From the NCBI GenBank assembly GCA_028386065.3, contig JAKUCV010006130.1, positions 100,352 through 164,351 on the forward strand: a stretch of DNA of 64,000 bases. The letters are read 5' to 3'. This DNA is from Turnera subulata (Eukaryota > Streptophyta > Magnoliopsida > Malpighiales > Passifloraceae). Of the stretch, positions 31,142-42,978 are shown piece after piece (the stretch's first letter is position 1; each line of letters starts with the position of its first letter). The translations under genes were made by a program, and so were the position numbers. The notes below the pieces were generated by a model. The model saw nothing but the letters and a program-made list of their open reading frames with translations, was not told where the DNA came from and did no database searches.

Positions 31142-32573
31142 GGGATAACAAACGGCCGAGTACTATATCTTTTCTTCAAATCTCATTTGAGTCCTAAAAT
31201 AAAAAAATGACTCATTTGAGTCTTAAAACATTTAAAAAGTGTATTAAACGAGTCTCCGTCAAAGTTTCCGTCTATTTCATACTTACATGGCAGTTATGTG
31301 TATACATAAAAAATCATAAAATTAAAGGAAATAACCAAAAAATCTAAAAATTTAAATCATTAATTAATGAATACAATTAATAATAATTAGTCAACAAAAT
31401 AATTACTAATAACGATTAGCAATAATTAATGACAATTAGTGACAATTAATCACTATTTCCCCTTAGTAAACCTTCCCTTCCTCCCCCAAATTGAAACTCC
31501 ACCACCGTCTCACCTCACCCGCCGCCACGCCGCCACCCTTCCTCTTCCTCGTCTCAAATCCATCTCCAACATAAATCCCCTCCTCCCCAAATTAACTCCA
31601 CCACTGTCTCGCCTCACCTGCCACCCCTCCTTTTCTTCTTAATAATAGCAAAAAAGAGAAGATGACTGATGGTAGAAGATGGTCTCTGTTGTCTTGGCAT
31701 TCTTTTCTTCTTTTTGACACCAAAAACCATGGCCAAGCTTACAAGGTCATGGGTCGGGCAGCCACCAGGACTTGACCCAGCAGCTCTATTCGCTAGTTTG
31801 GCCTTGTCCCCCTCCACAGTGACACTTTCTCCACCTGCCATCCAAGAACACACATCAGTAACCACCCGTTGGTGCATCATCATTTGCTCCTTCACCTTCA
31901 CCACGCGCCCAAACTCCAACAATGCATTCTATACACCCACAACAATAGAAGAAATAGTAGCAGTTATAAACTTGTACGGCAACGAAACAACAAAAACAAA
32001 GAGACACACATAAAAGAGGGAAAATAAGCATCAATCTATCTATATAATCTAATCTAATCTATCTACATCTTTCTTGATGTGTTCTTCGACAGCGAACCTG
32101 GCGAGGGAGTCGATCTCGACTCTGTTCTGGGAGGAACCGAGGCCAACGGTGGTGGAGTCCTTAACGCCGCCGAGGGTGGTGGCCATTTCGGAGTCGCAAA
32201 AACCGTGGGCGAGGGAGTGGGCGGAGAAGAAGGAGGTGGTGAAGATGGAAAAGATGGGGAAGGTCGGCGATTTGTTTCTTTTTTTTCTTTTTAAATAATA
32301 ATGATACTTTTTATCTAATAATATGATGTTTTTTTTATTATATTTTTCTCACATGACAACTTATGTGGCATACTTGTCTTTGTCAAGGATGATCTGGATC
32401 TGATCTGTATTAAAAAAAAAATCAAAGTTAACAGAATAAAAGACCAAAAACTTTGACAGAGACTCGTTTAGTGTAGTTTTTAAACGTTTTAGGACTCAAA
32501 TGACTCGTTTTTCGATTTTAGGACTCAAATGAAATTTCGGAAAAAGATATAGGACTCGCGATGTTGTTATCCC
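31142..32573. mobile_element. Mutator-like element carrying host gene sequence (Pack-MULE)
   Basis: The 1.43-kb element has terminal inverted repeats of about 130 bp (31142-31274 and 32440-32573). Both open GGGATAACAA, then share CTATATCTTTT, CATTTGAGTCCTAAAAT and AAACGAGTCTC..GTCAAAGTTT. It is flanked by 9-bp duplications differing at one base (GGAAAAAAT at 31133-31141, GGGAAAAAT at 32574-32582). Long inverted repeats and a 9-bp duplication are the marks of MULEs. There is no MURA transposase. Inside are fragments of a cystatin gene (31884-32270, minus) and a C-rich stretch at about 31460-31625 containing an imperfect duplication. It therefore fits a Pack-MULE. Confidence 0.85.
31884..32270 (-). 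pseudogene. Cystatin (cysteine protease inhibitor) gene fragment in the MULE
   Basis: From an ATG at 32186 the minus strand reads MATTLGGVKDSTTVG, then NRVEIDSLARFAVEEHIKK (ends about 32060). After a gap with an acceptor TATAG (31929-31930) it reads NALLEFGRVVKVKEQ (31928-31884). These are the alpha-helix motif LARFAV and the following strand of phytocystatins, and the break falls at the usual cystatin intron site (EHNKKE/NALLEF). Upstream of the ATG a hydrophobic stretch (FSIFTTSFFSAHSLAHG) looks like a signal peptide without its start codon. The expected QxVxG loop (QVVAG) and C-terminal Trp are missing after KEQ. The donor site is not canonical. I judge it non-functional as an inhibitor. 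Confidence 0.75.
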
Positions 32574-32582
32574 GGGAAAAAT

Positions 32583-33390
32583 TATCATTTTGTATTTTAT
32601 AATGTAAAACAACCAATGGGCCTATGTATCGAAACCGCTGGTTGTGGAAGTACGGTTGGATCCATAAGCTACAGACCAGTGAAGCGGAACCCAGCAAAGC
32701 TTATGGGTTGGGACGTTGAGGACTTTGAGAGTTGAGAGCTGGGCCATAAAATCCAAATCAACCTTTTGTTGGTCATGTTGCAGCAAACTCGCAAACCCAA
32801 ACACTCGAAGCCCAACGGTGAAATCTACTGTCAGCTTCACTAGTTTATTTCAATGTAGTAGTAAGATCCTGTTTTTGGGTGAGGCTAAATGGAAATGAAA
32901 CTGAAAGAGAGGTTCAGGACAATTTTCTGCTTTAGGATTTAACAATTTTTTACATGAAATACATATGAAACTTGCCAAGATTACAAGAAGCACGCGCCTT
33001 AAAATAGATTCATAGGAGGAATCCACCAAGCTGAAGTCACACACACTATGAAGGAACATTGTTGTACAAATGGCAGACTATAATCTTCTCTTCTGTCGCA
33101 AACAGATTAACTACACTGTAATCACACTTGGACGGCATGTATGCGTGTCCTAACGGATTATAGTGCTAATAAAAAATGTTCTACTTTCATCCAGAGAAAT
33201 AAATCTTTTCTTGCCACATTCATGTCCTAGATCTTTTCAGGGCGTGAATTTGGCAAAAAAAGCTTCATTTACCGTGACACAAGTAGTTTCTACCTGGATA
33301 GTGCCTTCTTACGTTGACTTTGTTCATGGAAATGGGCAGCTACTCGGCCGATTCCGGTTTTGTTTGTCTTTGCAACCAATTCGAAGCCTT
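32583..33390 (-). other. Spacer and probable 3' UTR of the Ca2+-ATPase gene
   Basis: No gene is visible. The right part, read on the minus strand, follows the ATPase stop codon and should hold its 3' UTR. Confidence 0.4.
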
Positions 33391-36300
33391 TTAGGAAGAA
33401 GGTTTCTTGTAGAACATAGAATGCATAACCCTTTTGTAGATGGGTATTGGGTTCTTGAGGTGACTGAAGAAGGGTTTTCCTGAAACAGGTATTAGTTTCA
33501 CAAACCAGCCAATTGGCCAGGAAACGGCAGCCAACACAATACAAACTAGCCATTGCCACCAATCCAACCTCTCTGTGCTGGCAAACTTCTTCAGGAACTC
33601 AACCATCACCACCTGAAGAATGATGGTTACCCCCACAATTCCAATAAACAAGTGATTCCTATGCAGGCCCTCAAAAACATTCTGCTTTTCCATCTTCCTG
33701 GCATTGAACTCGTTGAATACTTGGCAAAGCACAAAGGTATTGAATATCAGGGTGTCATTTACCGCTGGACTCACATTAAAGATGGACTCGCCCTTAAATT
33801 GTAGTGTCAGGAGTACAGCTATCTGGTATAGAGCCTGAGAAAGAAGATTTCTCCACATTATATTTGTTATGAGGGGCTCAGTCCTACCAACAGGAGGCGT
33901 CTGCATTAACTCATCAGTTGGTCTTTCTGTAGCTAAGGCCAAAGCTCCTAATGTATCCATAATGAGGTTCACCCACAGCAGCTGAACTGCTGTTAAGGGA
34001 ACCTCACCCGCAGAAACTGCTGCAATGAAGTTGATTACCAGAGCTGCAACATTTACCGTCAGTTGGAATTGGATAAATTTCTGGATGTTGTTGTAGACAC
34101 ATCGCCCCCACCTCAAAACAGTGGCCACCGAGGTAAAGTTATCATCCAAAATGACAATATCTGAACTCTCTTTAGCTACCTCGGTACCTTGAATGCCCAT
34201 AGACAGCCCTATATCAGCTTCTTTCAATGCAGGGGCGTCATTTGTTCCGTCTCCAGTCACTGCAACAACATGACCTTTCTGTTTCAAGCACTGTACCATT
34301 AGCAATTTATCAAAGGGGGAAGACCTTGCCATTACTCTGATCTTATCAATCTTCTCCATTCTCTGTTCATGAGTGTAGTTCCGGAATTCAACTCCTTCCA
34401 CCACCTCTCCATCGTCTACTTGATGATCAAACTCTAGTATTCCGCACTCTGTAGCTATAGCTTTTGCTGTGAAAACATTGTCCCCGGTTATCATTTTGAT
34501 GCTTACTCCTGCAGATTTGCAAATATCCACAGCTTTCTTGGCTCCTGGTCGGCATGGATCCTTGAGTCCCACTATTCCCAACAAGGTTAGACCATCTTCT
34601 TGTAGCTTTACCAGCTCATTTTCTTGCTTGTTGACCATAATTTCTTCATCTGCAATTCTTTTGTGAGCAAAAGCAATGCACCGAAGGCTACTAGCCGCCA
34701 TACTTTGGATTATTTTCCCAATGTTGTTTCTAGCATCTCCATCCAGTGTCTTTATGATCCCATCAGTCTCGTAGTAATTTGAACACATGGCCAATATCAT
34801 CTCAGCCGCTCCTTTCCAGTGTACATGGACACTGTCGTCAGCCATTTTTCTTATCGAAACTCCACTTCGTTTCTTCTCTGAATTGAAGGTTTCAACGTGG
34901 AGAATGGTACAGTTTTGCTTCAATTCCTCCATGTCCATACCCAGATCAGTAACTGCCCACGAAAGAATAGCTTTTTCAGTAGGGCTGCCTGAAAACTCCG
35001 GTGTAGTTCCTGATACTGGCTTGTAGACACCACCAGTTGTGTTTAGACCAACTCCTTGGTGTAATAATTCGTGCACAGAAGAAGCAAGTATTTTGTTAGA
35101 TTTCTCTTCAATGCATTCTTCTCCAAGCCAGAATTTGGTTACTTTCATCTGATTTAAAGTCAATGTTCCTGTCTTGTCAGTACAAATGACTGTAGCTGAT
35201 CCCATGGTTTCACAAGCTGAAAGTTTTCTGACCATAGCCTGATCAGCCATCATCCTCTTCATAGAGTAAGCTAGTGTTAGCGTAACGGCTAGGGGTAAAC
35301 CTTCAGGAATTGCAACCACCACAATAGTGACAGCGGCAGATACAATGCGTAAAACTGAGTTTATTATATCATCTTTGTCTGTTTTACTTCCCTGATACTC
35401 CTTCCTGTGGTACTCATCCTTTGTGTTTCCCGTGAAATAACGAATTAACATGACAGCAAGAACAAGGAACGCAACTGAAAGGCCTACCTGCCCAATAGAA
35501 GACGTAAGTTTGTCAAGCCTAGCCTGTAAAGGTGTTCTTTCGTTGGAGTCGCGATTTATGGAGCTCATCATCTCCCCCCAGGCAGTGTCCATCCCCACAG
35601 ATGTCACCAGCATTCTTCCATATCCATCTGCAACTTTTGAGCCTGATAACAAGAACGGATTCTCCTTGGAATTGACACAGACATGATCGCTCTCTCCTGT
35701 CATGCTTGACTCGTCCACTTGCAAAGAATGGCCATCCAAGAACAAGCCATCCGCCGGGATTTGATCGCCAATCTTCAGGCAGACAATGTCTCCAACTACA
35801 ATATCAAATATGGAGATCTGTTGTCTCCTTCCATTTCTTAGTACATCGATTTTGATATTGTCACTTATTTTTGATAGTTTGTGAAACTGAGTCTCCTGTC
35901 TAAAGTTGCTGAAAGCAGAGACAACCACCACAAGAAAGACAGCCACAAAGATACTCCCACCTTCATACCATCCTTCTTGGGGGCCATGGTCTTTGATGCC
36001 AAATCCAAGAGCAAGACCAGCACATACCAGCAGGATAAGTATGGTGGTATCTTTGAAAGCATCCACCACAAAGAAGAAGAACCCTTTTGGAGGTGGCTTA
36101 TGGTAAGTGTTGGAACCAAAGATTTCGCGGCGCCTGATCACATCTTGGCCATCATCGCCATTGATTCCATCTTCCAAGTTTGTCCCAAGAGCAGTGGCAA
36201 CACCTTCAACTCGTCCGAGGTGGTTAAGACTCACCAAGTCTCTCTCCTTCAACATCTCAGAGAGTCTTGTTCGGTCAACGTTAGTGGAAGCAGCAGGCAT

Positions 36301-36558
36301 AGTTCCAGTTCCATGAAGCTTGGAACTCCTTGGTTCTATGTCAAGCACAGTGTAGGGAGCAGAATGCAAGATCCCCGAGTACTGAAAATGACTGCTGTTT
36401 TTTTCTGATACAACAATATCTCTTACCAGAGAAAGCATTGCACGCACAGAGCGGATGGTCAAATAAGCGACCCGCCATCTCTTTTGAGCTCTGGTGATCA
36501 AGGTTGTGGTGAGGAGAGTGTGACAATTATCAAAATAGGACTGTTTGCTCCCTGTCAT
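33391..36558 (-). CDS. Autoinhibited Ca2+-ATPase, plasma-membrane type (ACA12/ACA13-like)
   Basis: The gene is intronless, 1055 codons. It is a P2B-type Ca2+ pump that exports cytosolic Ca2+ using ATP. Residues 1-50 (QKRWRVAYLTIRSVRAMLSL) form the N-terminal basic amphipathic calmodulin-binding autoinhibitory segment typical of plant ACAs. The actuator motif TGES is at 287-290 and the ion-site PEGLP at 418-422. The phosphorylated Asp is D461 in DKTGT, and KGA (582-584) binds nucleotide. TGD is at 691-693 and the hinge TGDGTNDAP at 768-776. About ten hydrophobic membrane segments are present, including those before 190, 205-215, 358-372, 405-430 and 830-870. ACA12 and ACA13 are intronless in Arabidopsis, and At3g63380 (ACA12) neighbours MIR167b, so this is the likely orthologue. 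No damage is seen. Orthology to ACA12 rather than ACA13 is inferred. Confidence 0.93.
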   Translation of the reverse strand: MTGSKQSYFDNCHTLLTTTLITRAQKRWRVAYLTIRSVRAMLSLVRDIVVSEKNSSHFQYSGILHSAPYTVLDIEPRSSKLHGTGTMPAASTNVDRTRLSEMLKERDLVSLNHLGRVEGVATALGTNLEDGINGDDGQDVIRRREIFGSNTYHKPPPKGFFFFVVDAFKDTTILILLVCAGLALGFGIKDHGPQEGWYEGGSIFVAVFLVVVVSAFSNFRQETQFHKLSKISDNIKIDVLRNGRRQQISIFDIVVGDIVCLKIGDQIPADGLFLDGHSLQVDESSMTGESDHVCVNSKENPFLLSGSKVADGYGRMLVTSVGMDTAWGEMMSSINRDSNERTPLQARLDKLTSSIGQVGLSVAFLVLAVMLIRYFTGNTKDEYHRKEYQGSKTDKDDIINSVLRIVSAAVTIVVVAIPEGLPLAVTLTLAYSMKRMMADQAMVRKLSACETMGSATVICTDKTGTLTLNQMKVTKFWLGEECIEEKSNKILASSVHELLHQGVGLNTTGGVYKPVSGTTPEFSGSPTEKAILSWAVTDLGMDMEELKQNCTILHVETFNSEKKRSGVSIRKMADDSVHVHWKGAAEMILAMCSNYYETDGIIKTLDGDARNNIGKIIQSMAASSLRCIAFAHKRIADEEIMVNKQENELVKLQEDGLTLLGIVGLKDPCRPGAKKAVDICKSAGVSIKMITGDNVFTAKAIATECGILEFDHQVDDGEVVEGVEFRNYTHEQRMEKIDKIRVMARSSPFDKLLMVQCLKQKGHVVAVTGDGTNDAPALKEADIGLSMGIQGTEVAKESSDIVILDDNFTSVATVLRWGRCVYNNIQKFIQFQLTVNVAALVINFIAAVSAGEVPLTAVQLLWVNLIMDTLGALALATERPTDELMQTPPVGRTEPLITNIMWRNLLSQALYQIAVLLTLQFKGESIFNVSPAVNDTLIFNTFVLCQVFNEFNARKMEKQNVFEGLHRNHLFIGIVGVTIILQVVMVEFLKKFASTERLDWWQWLVCIVLAAVSWPIGWFVKLIPVSGKPFFSHLKNPIPIYKRVMHSMFYKKPSS

Positions 36559-38815
36559 GGCTCTAGTACAAATATTTCCCAGACAGAGAGGATAGAAATG
36601 TAGAAGAGTGACTAGTTAAGAGGGATAAGTCAATAAGTGGAGTTAGAGGTTTAGAATTTCATTTTTTTCTATGAATCGGACATTATGGGTGGTCTTTAAG
36701 TTCTTTGTTTTTTGGGCTAATTAAAAAACCTTTTATTCATTTTTTAAGAGTCAGTTAAGAGCTTATACCTACCTCTTGTCAGACAAATTACACTTTCAGT
36801 TTCCCTTTAGCATCAAGGTGATCTTAAATTATTGTAGTTGCCAGTAGGAACAAGTAAGCCATTTTGGCTCTGCACAATTTGTTATTGTTGTGAAAGGCTA
36901 TCTGATTTGCGACTGTTATTCAAAGACACCTATTGATGTCATGTCAGGCGAAGGAAATCTCCTGGAAATTTAATAGAATGAGTGCTTACACTTTACCCCA
37001 TCATGTAGGAAAACGCGTTTCTCACAGCTTCTTAATTAGTATACCTGTTGGCCACAACTTGCATTGCATGGACAAATGTGTATCAGAATTGCAGGGTGCG
37101 TTCGTCCAAGAACAACCTAAAGTGTAGTGGTTTCAACTAAAGCAAAACTTTATTCCTCAAAGGAAAAAACGAAAACTAAAGCAAAACTTTATTGAGGTCC
37201 TCCTGTGTCAGCAGCACATTTAGTATGCCTTATGCTCAGGTTGACAATTGCAGATTAGAATGGTGGGTTTCAATATTTTATTTTGAGATGGATTTTTTAC
37301 CACTTTATCGAGAATTCTTCAAAGACAAACAAGAAGTAGGAAACGAACTTAAGGTTTCGTTCCAGGGCACGGATTTAATATCTTTGCGGAAAAGCTCATT
37401 GTCTTGGCTGAATTGTTTATGTACATCCATTTTCTAATCCTAAAGAGGTTGTTTCTACTTTCTACTGCCAAAGCGGATCCAAAGCAGCTGGTTTTAGACT
37501 TCTTAATAGTATTACGATTACTTCTCCACATTCTACTGTTGCTGCGGCACAACACTCCAAGTAGGGAACAAAATAGAATGCAATAGATGATATATGTGCA
37601 AGCTCTTTAACTTTGTTTTGTCCAACTCGGCTTTGTCGAAGTAAAATTGGTATTTTGGTCTTGTATAAGAAATGCTTGTAGGTGAATACTTGTCAGTAGC
37701 AAGAGTCTGTTGGCAGGGCCTAAGTGGCAAGGTGGCCTGACAAGTCAAACAAGTGTTTGAAGCATAATCTGTCCGTATAATTTGGCCACATTTGTACAGA
37801 GACCTTTGTATTTGCCGACTCACTGGACTTTTCCTCCCTCGCTTGCACGGGAAGAAAACACATAAAAAGGAGTTTTATTGTTTTTCTTGTTCTACACAAT
37901 AATTTAGGGACAAGGAGAGGGTAACAAGTGCAATGACCAAGAACCATACTACAAAGCGAGCCGAGGCTTAATGATAAAGGCTTCTTGTTCTTTTTTAATA
38001 AACCACCTTTTGTTTAACCTTTCTTTCATTTATCGCCTGAATTTCCTGCCAAAACGGGTGTGGAAAAAAAAAAAAAAAAAGACGGGAAACGCTAGTTAAA
38101 TCAAAAGACAAGCAATATATATGTTGAGAACCTACCTCTGTAGGCTGACCCGACTCCAATCGGGATCCCATTAATCAAACAATGACAGGAACCATCACTT
38201 TCAACTTTAAGCAATGTTTTGAAAACCGGATTAGTAGTCGAATCGGTCAGGGTTTTGGTATAAATGTAATCACAATCAAACCGCCGTGAACCAAAACTAT
38301 TGAATCCTAACCAGGTTCGCTTCCCAATTAAACTGGTTGGTCCAATACAGTTTCAATAATCAGGATTTACGACTTAACCGTTTACCGACAAAAGAAAGGG
38401 TACCAACTTAACCCAATGCTTAAGAAAAGATTTCAAAATTTCATGCCAGCTTCAACCAAAGGAACTAAACAACTTGAACGGTTTCCTTTCCTCTTGTCAA
38501 CAAAAGAATTTAGCCAAAAGAATAAAGAGGGGCAACGTTAGAATTTAACCAGGTGTGGAACCTGGATTAGTCAGGACAAGACTTCAGGAGGGAAACAAAA
38601 AAAAAAATAAAATAAAGAGAGGCAACCTTAGAAGGAAAACCTTATCCACCACTACGTATGCAATCATTTCACGGAGTTTAAATGACGAAATGTTAATGCC
38701 GTACGGCAGTAAACATATTTTCTATCACTTTAACATTGAAGAATAATATTTGTCTTATTTTTTAAAAATTAAGATGAGAAGTGAATCAGAAACTTCAAAG
38801 CTACTCCATAGGAGG
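36559..38815. other. Spacer upstream of the Ca2+-ATPase gene
   Basis: The first few hundred bases must contain the ATPase promoter. No protein gene is seen. A stretch at about 38215-38375 (GAAAACCGGATTAG, AACCAGGTTCG, AAACTGGTTGG) is a scattered plant repeat type with inverted CCGG/CCAG words. A-tracts occur near 38066 and 38600. Confidence 0.4.
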
Positions 38816-38999
38816 GATAAGCGTTGCCAATCCGCAACTAGCAAATTGCTTCTACCTAAGCGAAATTTTGGATTCGTACATACAAAAAATTACTATTGGA
38901 AAACTCACCCACCATAATCATTTGCACAAGTTATATTGGATCCATAATAACCGGGACAAAGCTCACTATACCAAATGAGAAAAAAAAAAAGAAAAAAAA
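38816..38999 (+). mobile_element. Degenerate SINE of family S1
   Basis: It aligns along its length with the SINE at 30638: CTTCTACCTAAGCGAA against CTTGTTCCGCTTAAGCGA, GGAAAACTCACCCACCATAA against GGGAGACTCACCCACCATAG, and TTGGATCCATAATAACCGGG against CGGATCCGGATTAGTTGGG. It ends in a long A-rich tail (38979-38999). Many substitutions mark it as old. Confidence 0.7.
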
Positions 39000-41900
39000 A
39001 GCATGGATACTGCTGCATAATAAAGTATATCACTCACAGTGCAAACACCATTTTTCATGCGGGACACACGGATGAAACACGAGCTTTGGTAGATATTATT
39101 GACCTGATTAATTGCCAGTTTTTCCAATGTATCTTCTACTTGGTCATCAGGTTGCTTTCCAAGGAAGCCGTAATGCGCAGTTTCCTCTTAGTTTCCTTGT
39201 GCATTCGTCAATCTTTAATAATATCAACCTCTCTCGAATAATAAAAGCTCGAAGGCAGCCGGCATTGATGGAATCCTACCATAACTGTAACGTCGGCGAC
39301 CGAAAATGCTAAGTTTCCCTGACATTTCACATCAAGAAGAATGATACTTTAATTTTTTTGGGCCGTCACCGCAACTTCCTTGCTTCTTCCATATCCACAA
39401 TTCCATCGATGACATTGTCTCGAGATAGCTACTTGGGCCACATAATTCCACGACTGTCGTGTAGATTATTTAAGCTGAATGATGCGTGATGGAAATCATC
39501 TTTGATTGAGTATAATGTTTGACCAAGACAAGCCATGACAAAGAGATGATGCTCGGGAAGATGTGATTGCCGATTACCAGATTTTTCTAATTTCTCCAAC
39601 TGTTTGCCAAAGTTTTCTAATTTCTCCAACTATTTTTAATTCGTTTTATGTGAGAGGTGACAACTCAACATTTTTTGGTCTAGCTTAGTTCAATTTGAGT
39701 CAAATAAGCCCATTAAGAATTAAAGCCCTCCAGTTCTCAAAAAAAAAAAAAAAGAAGTAAAGCCCTCCAAAGTTTTTCTCCACTCCCAATATTCGAACTC
39801 CAGACCTTTCCTTAGGATAGCAAGTATCGCTCGAACTGGAGATCTTGCTCGAGGGTACCAAGTATCGAACAAAAAAAAAACTTGAGACCTTGCTTGAGGA
39901 TACCAGTGTCAAACCACGTGACAACTCTTACACTGTCACTCTTAATAGACATAAAGAAAGACCAAAACTAGGTTGATCCTAATCCAAGTTCGGATAGAAG
40001 TTCAAAACTGATGCATTTGTCCAAAGTTAAAAACCTAAATTTGTCTTGTTCCTGACGACTTCTATATCATATGTAATAAGCCTTCCCATATTCTATCAGC
40101 GGCTCAGCGCAGATAAGATAAAATTAGCGCCCTTAACTCCAACTTCGTGCCAATCAGAATGATAAGGTTATGTCCAATATTAAATTTAATGGTCCATAAT
40201 CCAGATTATCCCCTCATCAGAATAAATTTCAACTCATACTGGCGAATACAACCGAAGCACCTATAAGATGTTGAACCTTAACATGTACACCCCAACCACA
40301 TTACCGCCAGTAAAAAGTTCACAAAGTCTTCATTAGCATGCCAAACCTCTAGATTCCACTCACCAGTTATGAATGACTACAACGATTTCCTTTCTTTGAC
40401 TAAATGAGTAAATGTCACCACAAGTATATGACTTTGGAATAATATGTAACTTGCATGTTAATTCATCGTTGATGGGGGTAATACAGTAGGTGCATCCAGT
40501 CATAGGTTGTCCCGATGAATCTATGAATCCATGCTCAACCAAATAGTCACCAGTCCCTAGTGCACATGTTGAGCATGAAAAGTACAAGTACCAAAGATCA
40601 TAATGGCTAACAGAGACGGGAGACAATTAAGCTTGGCACTTGCCTGACTCCATTGCCACACCATCATGGGCAAGCAGAGCAACTAGGCAAGTCAATCAAG
40701 AATAACAAAAACACGTCATAAGACTTGCCCATTAACTCCAAGCCAATACGTGGAAAGCAAGCTACATAGGATTTAGACTATAGCCCGTCCAGAACCTTAA
40801 TCGATGAGACAGCTTGAGAAGATGACACAGAGACCACCTTGTCATGCTAAGTAGTCTTAAGCATATAAAATGGCACCATATATTATCTATCAAAAGTTCC
40901 AAAATAAATTTATTTCAGATATTTTAGAGTAGATTTATGTATGGAAACTAGAAACTCTCGTAAGAGAACAATATGCAGACCTTGAAACAAGGAAGAAACA
41001 TCAAAGTTATGCCACAGCAGGAGGGCCAATAGCCTAGCAACCTACTCTTTGAATGAGTTACTAGATCTAACCTTTTTGTTTTAAGCCACAAAATTCCAAG
41101 TAGAAGCTCCTTTATTTTACTTGTGACAACGTTATATTTATACCTGATGTTTGTTGTAACTCATAAATTGGTAATTATTATTTGTAGACATAAGTCACAT
41201 GCTATTTCTATTGAAACCTATAAACTTCTCCCAAATCACAATTCAAAAAATGGCTAGAAGTCACAAGTACAAGTCATGCCAAACGGACACTTTGGCTCAC
41301 TCTTAAACTTTTGAATTACTGGTTAATAAGTTGATATGGATAAAAATTCATCTGCATTTACAACCAAAAAAGTAGCATATGGGTTAGTAATAACAAAGAT
41401 TCGATAGATTATTGACTTTAAGGAACGAATTGAGCAAAATAGTTTTTACTTGTGACCAGTGACCAAATCAATTTACAAGGAATCAGAGGCATCAAAGTTC
41501 CGCCCAGCCGTAACTAGTGCCTTCAAAATGGGTGAAGACTCTAATGAATAATGGGTAAAACGATGAGTAGAATGCGTCATTTTCGCTTTCACTGTTACGC
41601 TAAGCACCCACCTAGTCTAGCCTAGATTAACAACTGGGCATAAGAACATAAAAGGTGCCTTCCACCAACTCCAAAGCAAAAGGCAAGCTTGACAACCTTT
41701 CTGAGAGCACATATGAGATTAAATTAATTGAAGCAGAGTTTCATACTTTACAAAAGCCACTAAATCAAGGTCATCCCCACCCAAAAAAAAAAAAAGGGAA
41801 AAGAAGAAATAAAATTCAGTTGGGATTAAGGCATTTTGGCAATGATACTCCAACAGACAGAGCCCTAAGTACGAAGTAACACAGTGGGGCTATACATATG

Positions 41901-42354
41901 AGCAGCCATGCATAAAACCGAGCAAATGTCATATAATCTTTCTCCACCAAAACGCAACAACAGACACCAAGCTTTCACGGAAGGTGAACACGCTAATACA
42001 AAGCCATTGCTGGATTGTACAGTTCACTCACAATGTTCGGCTTCTGATAATAGCAACCTAACCTGAACTTTCACTAAATCATCAAACTAGCAACCTAATG
42101 TCACTCCCAAGGAGTAAAGGTTTCAGATGTACTGCGGTGCATCCTAACCATATCCCATCACTCACTATTAGCGTCGGTATAAAAAAATCTTTAATTGTTA
42201 CCTAGATTACTAACCATATCCCATTTTAAAAAGCAGTGGACGAATCCCAAGAGAATAGTAATGAAACTTAGCTCTACTACCACCGGAAAACAACACTATA
42301 TGTTCATGTCAATTAGCAATTTAAAAGACAAGCATAAGCAAACATACCACTCTT
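39000..42354. other. Long spacer between the SINE remnant and the 207-residue gene
   Basis: 3.3 kb of AT-rich sequence with no supported gene, RNA or terminal repeat. Near 39770-39920 two B-box-like words on the minus strand (GGTCT..GTTCGA) and A-tracts hint at a decayed SINE or other pol III-derived repeat, but I cannot delimit it. Confidence 0.4.
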
Positions 42355-42978
42355 TCACTGCTTGAACAACCACTGATATTCGGCATCTGAGCCCAGCAAC
42401 TCACTAGCTTTACGAGTCGTAACCGGCCCAAATCCACATTTCCTCGATCCAACCAAACGAACCCACCACCACCCACTCTTCCCCTCCGGCACCGAAACCG
42501 AGCATACCAGCCTCCTGGCCAATTCCTTCTCCGGAACCGCAATCCTCGCATCCCGAAACGGCGCCGCACACTTCTCCCTGGCCAATCCAACGCACTTCTC
42601 CTTCGCCATAGCCAGGCACCCTTCCATCTCGCGCTCCTCGCACCGCTCCCTCTCCTTCAGATCAGATAACTTGGCGGCTCCTCCGCCGCCAATCAGACCC
42701 CGCCACCAGGAGGGCTTACACGTATCGGAGGCGCGTATGGCGCAGCCAATCCTGGCCCCGGCTTCGCATTGCCGGATGATCTGTGACTCGCAGGCCCTGT
42801 ACGCGGCGGCCCAGGAGCGGGGGTTCTCGAAGGCGAGGACGTAGGATGACGGGTTGTCCTCGTCGTCCAGTGGGCCGGCGGGTGTGGGGCCCCGGAGGAG
42901 AGGGACCGGGCGGTCGAATTTGATTGTGGTCGCGGAGGCCGAGTAGTCGTCGAGGTTTAGTGGCGTAGATGAGTCCAT
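42355..42978 (-). CDS. Plant protein of 207 residues, function unknown
   Basis: A single-exon gene. I start it at the ATG at 42978 (MDSSTPLNLDDYSASA), because further upstream the frame has only a GTG. The middle part is rich in regularly spaced Cys and charged helices: ACESQIIRQCEAGARIGC, then CKPSWWRGLIGGGG, then a Glu/Lys/Cys-rich helix RERCEEREMEGCLAMAKEKC..AREKC. There is no signal peptide or membrane segment. The GC content is far above its surroundings, which is common in conserved single-exon plant genes. I do not recognise a named family. Its position between the ACA and CYP63 genes makes a conserved, syntenic unknown gene likely. The spaced Cys pairs might bind metal or form disulfides; that is speculation. 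Confidence 0.75.
   Translation of the reverse strand: MDSSTPLNLDDYSASATTIKFDRPVPLLRGPTPAGPLDDEDNPSSYVLAFENPRSWAAAYRACESQIIRQCEAGARIGCAIRASDTCKPSWWRGLIGGGGAAKLSDLKERERCEEREMEGCLAMAKEKCVGLAREKCAAPFRDARIAVPEKELARRLVCSVSVPEGKSGWWWVRLVGSRKCGFGPVTTRKASELLGSDAEYQWLFKQ

Noticed and set aside
32074..32298. Plus-strand Gly/Glu-rich open frames opposite the cystatin fragment
   Set aside because: They are the antisense of the cystatin exon, whose LARFAV motif is diagnostic.
35881..36408. 175-codon open frame on the plus strand within the Ca2+-ATPase gene
   Set aside because: Antisense shadow of a conserved coding region.
40360..40626. 88-codon minus-strand open frame with several Cys residues
   Set aside because: No family resemblance, no splice or promoter context, AT-rich surroundings; probably chance.
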